From: Burkholderiaceae bacterium
GTDB lineage: Bacteria > Pseudomonadota > Gammaproteobacteria > Burkholderiales > Burkholderiaceae
DNA: 32,549 nucleotides
NCBI GenBank assembly: GCA_947462685.1
Contig: CANHPL010000028.1
Coordinates: 1 to 32,549, forward strand
Direction: 5' to 3'
Numbering within the stretch: position 1 is the first letter of the stretch; the number at the start of each line of letters is the position of its first letter. The notes beneath the pieces were generated by a model. The model was not told where the DNA came from, searched no databases, and saw only the letters and a list, made by a program, of their open reading frames with translations. The position numbers and the translations under genes are program-made. This document shows, piece by piece, positions 8,479 to 17,447 of this stretch.

Positions 8479-8961
8479 TTATTTTATAATCTCAGGATTA
8501 TTAAGTCTCTGATTAGCTAACTGGGTGGCTTTTACAATTCCTGAATATCCAGTACAGCGACATAAATTTCCAGATAGCTCTTTACGTATTTGACTCTCTG
8601 TTTGACATTTTTCTCGAATAATCATATCTCTAACTGTAATAAGCATTCCCGGCGTACAAAATCCACACTGCAAACCATGTGCTTCAGAAAAATATTCTCG
8701 AATAACTTTCATCTTGTCATCATCTTCAAAACCTTCAATTGTTTGAATCGTTGCGCCAGACACGGAAGCCGCTAGAGTAATGCAAGAACGTATAGGTTCA
8801 TCATTGACTAAAACTGTGCAAGATCCACACACACCTAATTCACAGGCTAAATGGGTGCCGGTAAGATGAATGGTATTACGAAGTAGGTCAGCCAGTGTCA
8901 TTCGATCATCTATTTCTAATTGAACAGCTTGATTATTCACTTGAATAGAAATTAAACTCAT
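8479..8961 (-). CDS. Molybdenum hydroxylase small subunit, two [2Fe-2S] clusters
   Basis: This is the electron-transfer subunit of a xanthine oxidase/aerobic CO dehydrogenase-family enzyme (CoxS-like), 160 residues, the usual family length. The plant-type ferredoxin cluster is held by C40, C45, C48 and C60 (ACELGVCGSCTVLVN). The helical second cluster uses C99, C102, C134 and C136 (QCGFCTPGM and NLCRCTGY). All eight ligands are present, so it should be functional. Its ATG overlaps the stop of the medium subunit by four bases. It is the last gene of the island's minus-strand run. It passes electrons from the Mo site to FAD in the medium subunit. The family assignment is secure; the substrate of the complex is not. 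Confidence 0.96.
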   Translation of the reverse strand: MSLISIQVNNQAVQLEIDDRMTLADLLRNTIHLTGTHLACELGVCGSCTVLVNDEPIRSCITLAASVSGATIQTIEGFEDDDKMKVIREYFSEAHGLQCGFCTPGMLITVRDMIIREKCQTESQIRKELSGNLCRCTGYSGIVKATQLANQRLNNPEIIK

Positions 8962-9806
8962 TTTTTTAATGCCTCCATAACCGCTTTTTTCACAATAGAT
9001 CGATGTAGATTAAATTCATAGGACGATGGCAAATGGAACGTATTTTCAAGAAGATCTGTTGCTAATAATTCATTCAGCTCTTTATCTAAATTAGCATTCT
9101 TTATATCTGCTGATGAGAGATATGTCGATAACCGAGATAATAAAACTGGCTTATCTCCTGCAGCACCTAAAGCCGCATTGAAAAGCCCCAATGATGGATC
9201 GATAACAATCGCTGCAATAGAATGCGCAAACTCTCCAGCCTTATGACAAAACTTGACATAAGACCACTTAACCTCTTTTGAGAGCTCAGGTACTAAAACT
9301 CCTTTTACCAAATCTGTTTCTTTTAAACTCGTTTGCATTAGTCCACATTGGAATTCTCCAATAGGAGTTTCTATCTCCTTGGTAGTATCTTTAATCATCA
9401 CACTCGCACCCAGTGCAAGAAGTGCTGTTGGCCAATCTGCGGCTGGATCTGCATTGACGATACTTCCACCAATGGTACCTTTATTTCGAATACCACGATA
9501 CGCAATGCCTTGCGCAACGTATTGAAGGTAACCTTTGGTTGTATCTTCAACTTTGCCATCCTCAATCATCGCATGCGTAACAGCGGCCCCGATAAAGAAA
9601 CGACCTTTAGTAGAAAATGATTTGTTTAAATCGGGTATTTTGGAAACGTCAATGACCTCTTCACTAAAAATTAATCGCAGACTCATCATTGGCATTAAGG
9701 ATTGACCACCCGCCATATACTTTGCATTTCCTTCATGAGTTTGATTCAAAGAAATAGCTTCATCGATACTTTGCACACTGTGATAGTTAACCTTACCTGA
9801 TTTCAT
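8958..9806 (-). CDS. Molybdenum hydroxylase medium subunit, FAD-binding
   Basis: This is the FAD-binding subunit (CoxM-like) of the three-subunit molybdenum hydroxylase, 282 residues. The two FAD-pyrophosphate motifs of the family are visible: AGGQSLMPMM near residues 32-41 and TIGGSIVNADPAAD at 111-124. The C-terminal CO-dehydrogenase flavoprotein domain follows (AHSIAAIVIDP, LGAAGDKPVLLS). It accepts electrons from the iron-sulfur subunit and passes them to an unknown acceptor. It overlaps the neighbouring subunit genes by four bases on both sides (ATGA), so translation of the three subunits is probably coupled. The large-medium-small order differs from the medium-small-large order of classic coxMSL operons. 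Confidence 0.95.
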   Translation of the reverse strand: MKSGKVNYHSVQSIDEAISLNQTHEGNAKYMAGGQSLMPMMSLRLIFSEEVIDVSKIPDLNKSFSTKGRFFIGAAVTHAMIEDGKVEDTTKGYLQYVAQGIAYRGIRNKGTIGGSIVNADPAADWPTALLALGASVMIKDTTKEIETPIGEFQCGLMQTSLKETDLVKGVLVPELSKEVKWSYVKFCHKAGEFAHSIAAIVIDPSLGLFNAALGAAGDKPVLLSRLSTYLSSADIKNANLDKELNELLATDLLENTFHLPSSYEFNLHRSIVKKAVMEALKK

Positions 9807-12169
9807 GAAATCACCTCAGACTGTTTAGCTAGTTTTACTCTTGCCTGCATAATTGCGGCATATACTCTAGGGGGAGTCATTGGAGTTTCATTTAATTCAG
9901 CGCCAATCGATTTGAGAGCATCTCGTATGGCATTTGCAATCGCTGCTGGAGGTGCAATAGCACCACCTTCACCCATACCCTTCATGCCATATTCGGTATG
10001 CTCTGATGGTGTAACCATATGACCTATTTTTATCGGCGGTATCTCTGTTGCTCCCGGGATTAAATAATCTGCCAAGGTGGTTGCTAGAGGCTGACCGGTT
10101 TCATTATATGGAATCTCTTCATAGAGAGCCGTTCCTATACCTTGGGCAATACCACCAATAATTTGTCCATCAACAATTAAAGGATTTACTACTGTGCCAC
10201 AATCTTCAACAATTGCATAATCTAAAATATCAACTTTTCCAGTATCAACATCAACGGCTACAACAGCTACCTGTGTTGCATAGGTAAATACTCCAGTATC
10301 AATATTAGGTTCATAAGTAACAAGAACCTCTAGTAAGGGATCTACGCCTTTTGGTAGAGCCTCCTGCCTCAGATGCGCTATTCGAGCAACTTCTTTTAAC
10401 GCGATAGAACTTATAGGGCCATGAATTAAATCATCTTCAAAACGCAAATCTTCTAATTGACAACTCAGTAAATGCGCTGCAATGATGGCAATCTTATTTT
10501 TTAGGAGTCGGCAGGCTTTCGCAACAGCACCACCCGCCATGACCATACTTCTTGAGGCAAATGTTCCCATCCCAAAAGCACTAGTCTGTGTATCTCCATG
10601 ACGAATACTGACATGAATTGGATCAATCCCTAGTTCTTCACAGGCAACCTGAGCGAGAGAAGTTTCCATTCCCTGTCCATGTGAAACAATTCCTACTGAA
10701 ATAATGAGTGAACCATCGGTCATCATCCGAGCTGAAGCCGTCTCATATCCTGGAATCACAGGCACTCCGCGTGAAACCCATTCTCCGCATCCATGTGCAG
10801 TCTGCTCTGTGAAAGAGGCAAACCCAACACCAATGAGTCGACCATCAGATTCATCTTTTTGCTGACGTAACCGAATCTGCTGGAAGTCAATCAGTTCTGC
10901 AGCACGACGGACCGATTCTGCATAATTACCACTATCAAATAATAGGTTGGTAATGTTTCGATATGGCATAGCTTCTACTGGCACCATATTTTCCATACGA
11001 ACTAAATATGGTTCACGACCTACGGCATGTGCAATTTCATCAATAATTCTTTCAATCGTAAAGCACGCTGCAGGTCTTGCAACCCCTCGATATGCGCCAA
11101 TAGGTGATTTATTGGTAGCTACTGTATATGTTTTGACGCGATAGTTTGGAACGACATAGGGCCCTGGGATATTTCTAGAGGCCATACCAGTTTCCATAAA
11201 AGGTCCATTAGGCCAATGCGAGTATGCACCTGCATCAACATGTATATCAACATCAAGCCCTAGTATTTTTCCTTGGGAATCAGCGTATGCCGTCACTTTA
11301 TGATGATGTTCTCGGCAATGGATTGCGGTCATTAAATGCTCTCGCTTATCATCAATCCACCGAACAGGTTTTTTAAGTTTTAATGCCAAAGCAACAACCA
11401 TTAGCTCCTCAGGATACAACACTCTTTTAGCACCAAAAGCACCTCCCATGTCAGGCGTAATTAAGTGTAATTGGTTTTCATCAATCCCTAAAGCTTGAGC
11501 CATCCCAACACGAGTTTGGTGCGGGGATTGAGATCCAAGATAGACAACTAATTCATTTAAACGATGATCCCACATGGCCAAAATTGCACGGCCCTCTAAA
11601 GGAGCAGCTGACTGTCGATTCATTTTAAAACTTCTCTGAACCGTTACAGTTGCTTGTTGCTTTGCAGTTTCAATATCTCCATACTGATTATGTTTAGAAA
11701 CATAAATATTGTCACCCCATTCTTCACGAATCAAAGGCGAGTCAGTATGGGTTGCCTTTAACAAATCAACTACAGCTGGTAATTCTTCAATATCTACATA
11801 GACAGAATCGGCTATATCTTCAGCGATAGACCGATTGGCACCGATGGTCATTGCAATTGCCTCACCCGCAAATCGAACACGCTCCGATGCTAATGCTGGG
11901 TGCTCAGAGTATTTAAAACCTTCCACCTTAGGCACTGCAATAATTGGTTTTACATTGGGAAAGTCACTTGCCTGAAAAACCTGATCTTTAAACTCCTCAG
12001 GAACTTGCAGGCTCTTAATGATTCCATGCGCATACGAGCTTCGGACAAAAGCAACTTCAATAATCCCTGGAATCTCAATATCAGAAACGAATTGACCCTT
12101 ACCGTGTAGATGACGAAAATCCTCTTTTCTTAATACTCGCGCTCCAACACCCTTGCCTGGTTTATCCAA
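9803..12169 (-). CDS. Molybdenum hydroxylase large subunit (xanthine oxidase/CoxL family, not canonical CO dehydrogenase)
   Basis: This is the catalytic molybdopterin subunit, 788 residues. Family landmarks are in order: EDFRHLHGKGQFVSD (16-30), QSPHQTR (214-220), GGAFGAKR (242-249), the active-site loop AYRGVARP (359-366), SHGQG, and GEGG with the catalytic-type glutamate E734. True CO dehydrogenase carries AYRCSFR with a copper-binding cysteine. That cysteine is glycine here, so the enzyme should hydroxylate an organic substrate, probably a heterocycle or aldehyde. The start is TTG at 12169: an in-frame TGA lies just upstream and GAGG sits about eight bases before the TTG. The 4-base overlap with the medium subunit supports one operon. 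Within the island it could introduce an oxo group next to a ring nitrogen. Confidence 0.95.
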   Translation of the reverse strand: MDKPGKGVGARVLRKEDFRHLHGKGQFVSDIEIPGIIEVAFVRSSYAHGIIKSLQVPEEFKDQVFQASDFPNVKPIIAVPKVEGFKYSEHPALASERVRFAGEAIAMTIGANRSIAEDIADSVYVDIEELPAVVDLLKATHTDSPLIREEWGDNIYVSKHNQYGDIETAKQQATVTVQRSFKMNRQSAAPLEGRAILAMWDHRLNELVVYLGSQSPHQTRVGMAQALGIDENQLHLITPDMGGAFGAKRVLYPEELMVVALALKLKKPVRWIDDKREHLMTAIHCREHHHKVTAYADSQGKILGLDVDIHVDAGAYSHWPNGPFMETGMASRNIPGPYVVPNYRVKTYTVATNKSPIGAYRGVARPAACFTIERIIDEIAHAVGREPYLVRMENMVPVEAMPYRNITNLLFDSGNYAESVRRAAELIDFQQIRLRQQKDESDGRLIGVGFASFTEQTAHGCGEWVSRGVPVIPGYETASARMMTDGSLIISVGIVSHGQGMETSLAQVACEELGIDPIHVSIRHGDTQTSAFGMGTFASRSMVMAGGAVAKACRLLKNKIAIIAAHLLSCQLEDLRFEDDLIHGPISSIALKEVARIAHLRQEALPKGVDPLLEVLVTYEPNIDTGVFTYATQVAVVAVDVDTGKVDILDYAIVEDCGTVVNPLIVDGQIIGGIAQGIGTALYEEIPYNETGQPLATTLADYLIPGATEIPPIKIGHMVTPSEHTEYGMKGMGEGGAIAPPAAIANAIRDALKSIGAELNETPMTPPRVYAAIMQARVKLAKQSEVIS

Positions 12170-12262
12170 TTTAACTATCCCTCAAAACATTATTCATTGA
12201 CTTCTGTTAAACACAGAAATTTTTCTTTACTCGAAAAAAAATCTCAAGACTACAATGATTCT

Positions 12263-13264
12263 TTACAAAGGTTTCAGTCCCATCTCTTTCACTAATTTGC
12301 CATACTTTTCAATATCAGCGTGACGCAAAGCCTTAAATTCATCAGGGGTTGTCAAATAAACCTCGGCACCAAGAGTTTCAATTTGTTTACGCATTTCAGG
12401 AGTGTTCATGGCCTCTTTTAAAGCTAGATTTAGTCTGTAAACTATCTCTTTAGGTAATTTTGCTGGCGCTTCAATTCCCATCCAAAAATTCATGGTTGCC
12501 GATGGAAATCCTGCTTCCTTGGCTGTTTTAACATCTGGCAATGCAGGTGTTCTTTTTTCAGACATAACGAGTAGTGGTCGAACTAAACCGCCTCGAATAA
12601 ATCCAATTGTAGATGGTAATGAATCAAATACCATGGATACTTGCCCAGAAATAACATCTGGAAAAGCCTGTCCTGATGATTTATAGGGCACGTGCACCAT
12701 GTTTAACCCAGTAGCATTCAATAAAATTTGCCCCGATAAATGGCCTGTACTTCCAGGTCCAGCAGATGCGAAACTTAAATTATTTTTCCCAGGCCCTTTA
12801 CCATATGCCACCAAATCTTCAAAAGTCTTTACGGGTAAATTATTATTAACTACCAATATATTTGGTGTGACGATGATTGTCCCAATTGCTGTAAAGTCAT
12901 CTTCATTATGATAAGTTAAGTCTTTTAATAATACGGGGGCTACAGCAATCATAGGTGGGCTAGTTAACAACAGAGTATAACCATCAGCATTTGCTTTGGC
13001 CACCACAGCTGCGCCAATTGTACCGCCTGCACCACCTCTGTTTTCTACAACAACAGCTTGCTTAAGAGCATTACCTAAACTTTGAGCAAGAACTCTACCT
13101 ATCGTATCGGATACACCCCCAGTTGCATAAGGTACTATTAATTTAATTGGCTTTGACGGATATTCACTTTGTGCAAGTACATTAAAACTCATGAAAAAAA
13201 AGTGGCTAAAAACTACACTAATAACGATTGCTGGAAACTTTATAAACTTTTTTAAATTAAACAT
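12263..13264 (-). CDS. Bug-family periplasmic solute receptor 1
   Basis: This is a tripartite tricarboxylate transporter (TctC/Bug) substrate-binding protein of 333 residues. The signal peptide ends near NVLA-QSEYPSKP. Hallmarks follow: KLIVPYATGGVSDTIGR for the first ligand loop, VENRGGAGGTIGAAVVAKA, and HVPYKSSGQAFPDVISGQV. Bug proteins bind small carboxylates and related aromatics in the periplasm. GGGAG precedes the ATG. It lies between RidA and the large Mo-hydroxylase subunit, so its ligand is probably the island's substrate or an intermediate. No TctA or TctB membrane component is present in the window, which is common for Bug receptors in Burkholderiales. The ligand cannot be predicted. 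Confidence 0.95.
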   Translation of the reverse strand: MFNLKKFIKFPAIVISVVFSHFFFMSFNVLAQSEYPSKPIKLIVPYATGGVSDTIGRVLAQSLGNALKQAVVVENRGGAGGTIGAAVVAKANADGYTLLLTSPPMIAVAPVLLKDLTYHNEDDFTAIGTIIVTPNILVVNNNLPVKTFEDLVAYGKGPGKNNLSFASAGPGSTGHLSGQILLNATGLNMVHVPYKSSGQAFPDVISGQVSMVFDSLPSTIGFIRGGLVRPLLVMSEKRTPALPDVKTAKEAGFPSATMNFWMGIEAPAKLPKEIVYRLNLALKEAMNTPEMRKQIETLGAEVYLTTPDEFKALRHADIEKYGKLVKEMGLKPL

Positions 13265-13295
13265 TTATTTCTCCCATTTATTAATAAAAAACTAA

Positions 13296-13646
13296 CTAAA
13301 TTGCTGCCATTGCAGTTATTTCAATCAAGCATTTTGGATCATTAAGTTCAACTTTTCCACAACACCTTGTTGGAGTTTCATTCGGAATTACCCAAGCATC
13401 CCAGACACGATTCATCGCAGCAAAATCATCCATCGACTTTAACCAAATTTGAGCAGAGATTAAACGTGACTTATTAGTTCCCGCCTGCTCAAGTAAAAGA
13501 TGAATTTTCTCGAGAACCTGGCGAGTTTGATCTTCTATAGTTGTACTTCTGTCATCAGGAACCTGTCCTGAAATATAAACAATGCCATTGTGAACCAATG
13601 CTCTACTACGCCTTGCATTTTGATCAATACGAATAAAATCGCTCAT
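13296..13646 (-). CDS. RidA/YjgF-family protein
   Basis: This is a small, soluble RidA-superfamily protein of 116 residues, a family that forms trimers. It shows VHNGIVYISGQVPDD near the N-terminus and a C-terminal PTRCCGKVELNDPKCLIEI strand. This carries the arginine (PTR) that corresponds to the carboxylate-binding Arg of active RidA proteins, and a conserved glutamate (IEI). RidA enzymes hydrolyse reactive enamines/imines, and relatives in pyrimidine or aromatic pathways deaminate or hydrolyse intermediates. AAAGGAAA lies before the ATG. It stands 63 bases after hyuB and 31 before the Bug gene. Its job here may be hydrolysis of an enamine or a ring-opened nitrogen intermediate; this is inference from context. 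Confidence 0.9.
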   Translation of the reverse strand: MSDFIRIDQNARRSRALVHNGIVYISGQVPDDRSTTIEDQTRQVLEKIHLLLEQAGTNKSRLISAQIWLKSMDDFAAMNRVWDAWVIPNETPTRCCGKVELNDPKCLIEITAMAAI

Positions 13647-13709
13647 CTTTTAATTTCCTTTACGTTCAATTATTTAAAAATATTCGTTGTAATATCATTT
13701 CTGTTTACA

Positions 13710-15284
13710 TCAAACTCCATAAGCTCCTCCACCCGCTGTTTCCATTAAGACGAGATCTCCAGGTTGTAAAGATTTTGGTTCTGTAGGGTCAACATCAACG
13801 CCATTAATCAATAAACGTCCTTGTAATCCACCCCCACCTCCAGCAAGTCCAGATGGCACAGATTTAAGTTGTGTCATTAGAAATGAAGCCGTAACGCCTT
13901 TAGCTTCCTTCAAAAGTTCAAATTCAAAACTAATTCCATCACCACCATTATGTATTCCTCGACCACCACTATTACTACGTATTTCTCTTCGTAATACCCT
14001 AATTGGTGCAGCACTTTCCATTACTTCTACGGGTGTATTTCCTAAATTACCAGGGAACGACATTGCAGAAAAACCAGCTCTACGAGAAGTTGCTCCTTGA
14101 CCAGCATTTAAAAAATTAACAACTGCAAATCTCTTGCCTTGCCACTCACCAGACATGGTCATCGAAGAATTTGGGGATCCCCCTGCCCACACTTTTTCTG
14201 GCAATACTTCGGCTAAGGCTTTAAAAACAGCAGCTGGAAGTAAATGTCCAATTGCGCTCCGCCCACCAGATGCTGCAGGATAAGTAGGATTAAATAATGA
14301 GCCGAGTGGTGCAGAAGAAGTAAATGGCATAAAACAGCCTTCGTTGTTTGGGATATCTGCACACAACAAAGCTTTTAATCCGTAGACGGTGTAAGCAAAG
14401 GTATATATCGGAACAACATTCACTGCGCGAGCAATCTGGGGGCTAGATCCTGTGAAGTCAATATGAATACTGTCACCTTGAACATCTAATTGACATTGAA
14501 TAATAAGAGGTTCTTCAAATCCATCATGTTGAACGGTGGAACGATAAATACCATCTGGTATTTTTCGAATGGCATCTCGCATTGCTTTTTCAGAGCGCTT
14601 TCGTAATTCTGCACCAAGAATTTTTAAATCAACGACCTGCAGCAAATCTTGTAGTCGTTGGGACATCATTTTACAAGCAGATACTTGTGCCCAAATATCT
14701 CCCATACCTTGATCAGGTACACGAATATTTTGAGTAATCATTTCAATCAGAACCTGATTTGGTTCTCCCGCATCAAGCAGCTTCATCATTGGAATCTGAA
14801 GCCCCTCTTCATAGATCTCCCGGGAACTATTACTACGTAATTTGCCGCCAATATCCGGAAGGTGTGAAACAACTGCAGCGAAAGCAACTAACTTATCTTG
14901 ATAAAATATAGGCCTAACTGTTGTGACATCATGAATATGTCCAGAACCCTTCCATGGGTCGTTCGTTATAAAAACATCACCAGACACCATTGTTTCTGGA
15001 GGATACTTATCTAAAAAATGTCGGACCGTAGCTGGTAAACAGCCAATGAATCCAGGTAAACTCATCGTCGATTGCGCCAAAGAGCGGCCTTCAACGTCAG
15101 TCAATACAATCGCAAAATCATTACCATCTCGGACCAAGGTAGAAAAACACGTTCGTACAAAGGCAGCTGATGCCTCATCGACAACACTAATTAATCTCTT
15201 CCATAGGATTTCAAGCTCAATTGAACTTAAATGTTGAGTTTGTTGGGGGCCTTTATGGGAGTTCTGTTCTTGTAATCGATTCAT
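13710..15284 (-). CDS. hyuB: HyuB-type subunit (hydantoinase B/oxoprolinase family)
   Basis: This is the B subunit of an ATP-dependent hydantoinase/5-oxoprolinase-type enzyme, or of a related carboxylase. It is 524 residues long, close to the family norm. Visible motifs are SGDVFITNDPWKGSGHIHDV, FAAVVSHLPDIGG, the GQGATSRRAGF stretch and the glycine-rich C-terminal GLAGGGGGLQGR, ending METAGGGAYG. Its ATG directly follows the TAA of hyuA with no bases between, so the two are translated together. Members split cyclic amides (N-methylhydantoin, oxoproline) or carboxylate ketones. With the neighbouring Mo-hydroxylase and RidA genes, a cyclic amide or imide substrate is plausible here. The symbol gives the family only; the reaction is unproven. 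Confidence 0.93.
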   Translation of the reverse strand: MNRLQEQNSHKGPQQTQHLSSIELEILWKRLISVVDEASAAFVRTCFSTLVRDGNDFAIVLTDVEGRSLAQSTMSLPGFIGCLPATVRHFLDKYPPETMVSGDVFITNDPWKGSGHIHDVTTVRPIFYQDKLVAFAAVVSHLPDIGGKLRSNSSREIYEEGLQIPMMKLLDAGEPNQVLIEMITQNIRVPDQGMGDIWAQVSACKMMSQRLQDLLQVVDLKILGAELRKRSEKAMRDAIRKIPDGIYRSTVQHDGFEEPLIIQCQLDVQGDSIHIDFTGSSPQIARAVNVVPIYTFAYTVYGLKALLCADIPNNEGCFMPFTSSAPLGSLFNPTYPAASGGRSAIGHLLPAAVFKALAEVLPEKVWAGGSPNSSMTMSGEWQGKRFAVVNFLNAGQGATSRRAGFSAMSFPGNLGNTPVEVMESAAPIRVLRREIRSNSGGRGIHNGGDGISFEFELLKEAKGVTASFLMTQLKSVPSGLAGGGGGLQGRLLINGVDVDPTEPKSLQPGDLVLMETAGGGAYGV

Positions 15285-17399
15285 TTATTCAAACTCCTTA
15301 ATAACGATCGAGACTGTTAAATCAGAAAGAATCGTGACTTCTGATGCTACAGGTACCACAATCGTAGATTCACGCTCTTCCAAAATCAATGGGCCAAGAA
15401 TACTTTGCCCTGCTTTTAATGAATAACGGTCATAGACATTTACAATGCCATAAGCTTTTTTAAGTGGTAGATAAATATTTCTTGTTTTTAACTCTTGAGT
15501 AGAAGCCTGTGTACGATTGTCACCCCATTCAAAATGATGACCTACAACTTTTTCACTTCCTGTCAATCGCCATGTGATGATCTGTGGATTAGCATTGGGC
15601 ACTAACCGACCATATAGTTTTTGATATTGATCTTCAAATAAACTTAGGATAATTTTTCCCGTTTCAGGTGTTAACGATTGCCAATCAATCGCAATAGATA
15701 TATCAGCACCTTGTCCGTAATAGCGCATTTCCAGTCCGATTTGCCAATGTATGTTTTCAGCATTGGCCATTTCTAATTCTTTCTCAGCATCCATTTTGAG
15801 AGTCGTTAAAGTCTGCTCAATGACTGACCAATCACAATTAGCAAGTAACTGAGGATTGGACCAAGCGCGATCTGCACGAGCTGGGGCTGCTAACATGCCT
15901 AAGCATGAACCTGCACCTGCTGCAATTGGAATCAATACCCGTGGTATTCGAAGATTTCTTGCCACTTCAACAGCATGAACGGGTCCTGCACCTCCGGTAG
16001 CCACCATGGCAAAATCTCTAGGATCATAGCCGTTTTCCGCAACATGGATGCGAGCGGCACTTGCCATATTTTCATTGACCATATTGTAGATACCCCAAGC
16101 GGCATCGGTCATTGTGACCTCTAATTGATCAGCCAATTGAGTCATTTCAACTTCTGCTTGGAGAATATTTAAGTTCATCTCGCCGCCTAAAAAATTATCA
16201 GCGCTAAGATAACCTAAAATTAAGTCCGCGTCAGTCACCGTGATGTTTTTTCCCCCTTGGTCATAACATACTGGACCTGGAACAGATCCGGAAGATTCTG
16301 GACCAACATTTAAAAGCCCTAATCGGTTGACATAAGCGATTGATCCTCCACCTGCACCAATTTCAATCAGTTCTATACTTGGAATTAAAATCGGCAAACC
16401 TGAACCACGTTTAAATCGCTGTACACGAGCACATTCAAAAAAATGCGCTACAGGAGCTTGTCCATCTACGGCAACACAGGCTTTTGCGGTTGTTCCACCC
16501 ATATCGAAAGCCAACACATGTTGTACTCCATTTTGACGGGCAGTATTTAATGCGGAAAGAACCCCAGCAGCCGGGCCAGACTCTAATAATAAAATAGGTG
16601 TCTGAGCTGCAGCTTTCGCTGAAGTAAAACCTCCACTAGAAACCATGACTCTTAAAGGAACATCATTTTTTATTTTCTGAATTCGATCTTCAAGCTCTTC
16701 GAGATAAGATGCAACAATGGGTTTTACATAAGCACTAGCGACAACAGTAGAAGTCCGCTCATATTCCTTGATTTCTGATGCCACTTCAGAAGATAAAGAG
16801 ATTGCGATTCCCGGAAAAGTCTTTTGTAAGTATTGCCCCATTTGTTTTTCATGAACATCATTCATATAGGAATGTAAAAAAGATACGGCAATCGAGTCCA
16901 CTTGCATTTTTTTTAATTCCGCCGAAACTCTCTCTATTTCTTCTGCTGTTAAAGGATCAATGACTTGTCCTAAAGAGTTCAATCGCTCCTTAACTTCAAC
17001 ATAACAATCAGAATCCACTAAAGCTTGAGGTAACTCAATATCTAAATCATAAATATCGTAACGCCACTCCCGTCCAATTTCGAGTATGTCACCCATCCCG
17101 GTGGTAGTGACCAATGCAGTTTTAGTTCCTTTACGCTCTATTAATGTATTCGTAATTAAAGTTGTGCCATGAACTATTTCAGATAATTGCGGTACTTCAG
17201 CATGTAATGAATGGCCTACTTGCTCTAGTAAATTGAGGATTAACTTTGAAACAGCCTCTCCTGGATCGCTGGGAGTTGTAGGAGTCTTTCCAACCCAAAT
17301 AAGACCATTAGAGGATAAAGTTGCAACTCCATCAGTAAATGTTCCGCCGATATCGACTGCAATACGTAATTGATGAGGTAAGTTTAAAGAATTTTTCAT
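15285..17399 (-). CDS. hyuA: HyuA-type subunit, ATP-binding (hydantoinase A/oxoprolinase family)
   Basis: This is the ATP-using A subunit of the same complex, 704 residues. The actin-like phosphate-1 motif VDIGGTFTDGV is at residues 15-25. The rest of the family's core follows: HGTTLITNTLIERKG, LLESGPAAGVLSA, AFDMGGTTAKAC and IEIGAGGGSIAYV, then YDPRDFAMVATGGAGPVHA. All the nucleotide-binding glycine motifs are intact. Family members use ATP to activate the amide oxygen of a cyclic amide, or to activate a ketone for carboxylation. The gene is 48 bases after the aldehyde dehydrogenase and directly abuts hyuB. The substrate is not readable from the sequence. The absence of a third, small acetone-carboxylase-type subunit argues for the hydantoinase type. 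Confidence 0.94.
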   Translation of the reverse strand: MKNSLNLPHQLRIAVDIGGTFTDGVATLSSNGLIWVGKTPTTPSDPGEAVSKLILNLLEQVGHSLHAEVPQLSEIVHGTTLITNTLIERKGTKTALVTTTGMGDILEIGREWRYDIYDLDIELPQALVDSDCYVEVKERLNSLGQVIDPLTAEEIERVSAELKKMQVDSIAVSFLHSYMNDVHEKQMGQYLQKTFPGIAISLSSEVASEIKEYERTSTVVASAYVKPIVASYLEELEDRIQKIKNDVPLRVMVSSGGFTSAKAAAQTPILLLESGPAAGVLSALNTARQNGVQHVLAFDMGGTTAKACVAVDGQAPVAHFFECARVQRFKRGSGLPILIPSIELIEIGAGGGSIAYVNRLGLLNVGPESSGSVPGPVCYDQGGKNITVTDADLILGYLSADNFLGGEMNLNILQAEVEMTQLADQLEVTMTDAAWGIYNMVNENMASAARIHVAENGYDPRDFAMVATGGAGPVHAVEVARNLRIPRVLIPIAAGAGSCLGMLAAPARADRAWSNPQLLANCDWSVIEQTLTTLKMDAEKELEMANAENIHWQIGLEMRYYGQGADISIAIDWQSLTPETGKIILSLFEDQYQKLYGRLVPNANPQIITWRLTGSEKVVGHHFEWGDNRTQASTQELKTRNIYLPLKKAYGIVNVYDRYSLKAGQSILGPLILEERESTIVVPVASEVTILSDLTVSIVIKEFE

Positions 17400-17447
17400 G
17401 AGCTTATGATTGACTTTTAATTTTGTACATTACATAGTTTCTATATA

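Noticed and set aside
8479..12169. Aerobic carbon monoxide dehydrogenase (coxSML)
   Set aside because: The large subunit lacks the AYRCSFR active-site loop with the copper-binding cysteine and the gene order differs, so CO oxidation is not supported.
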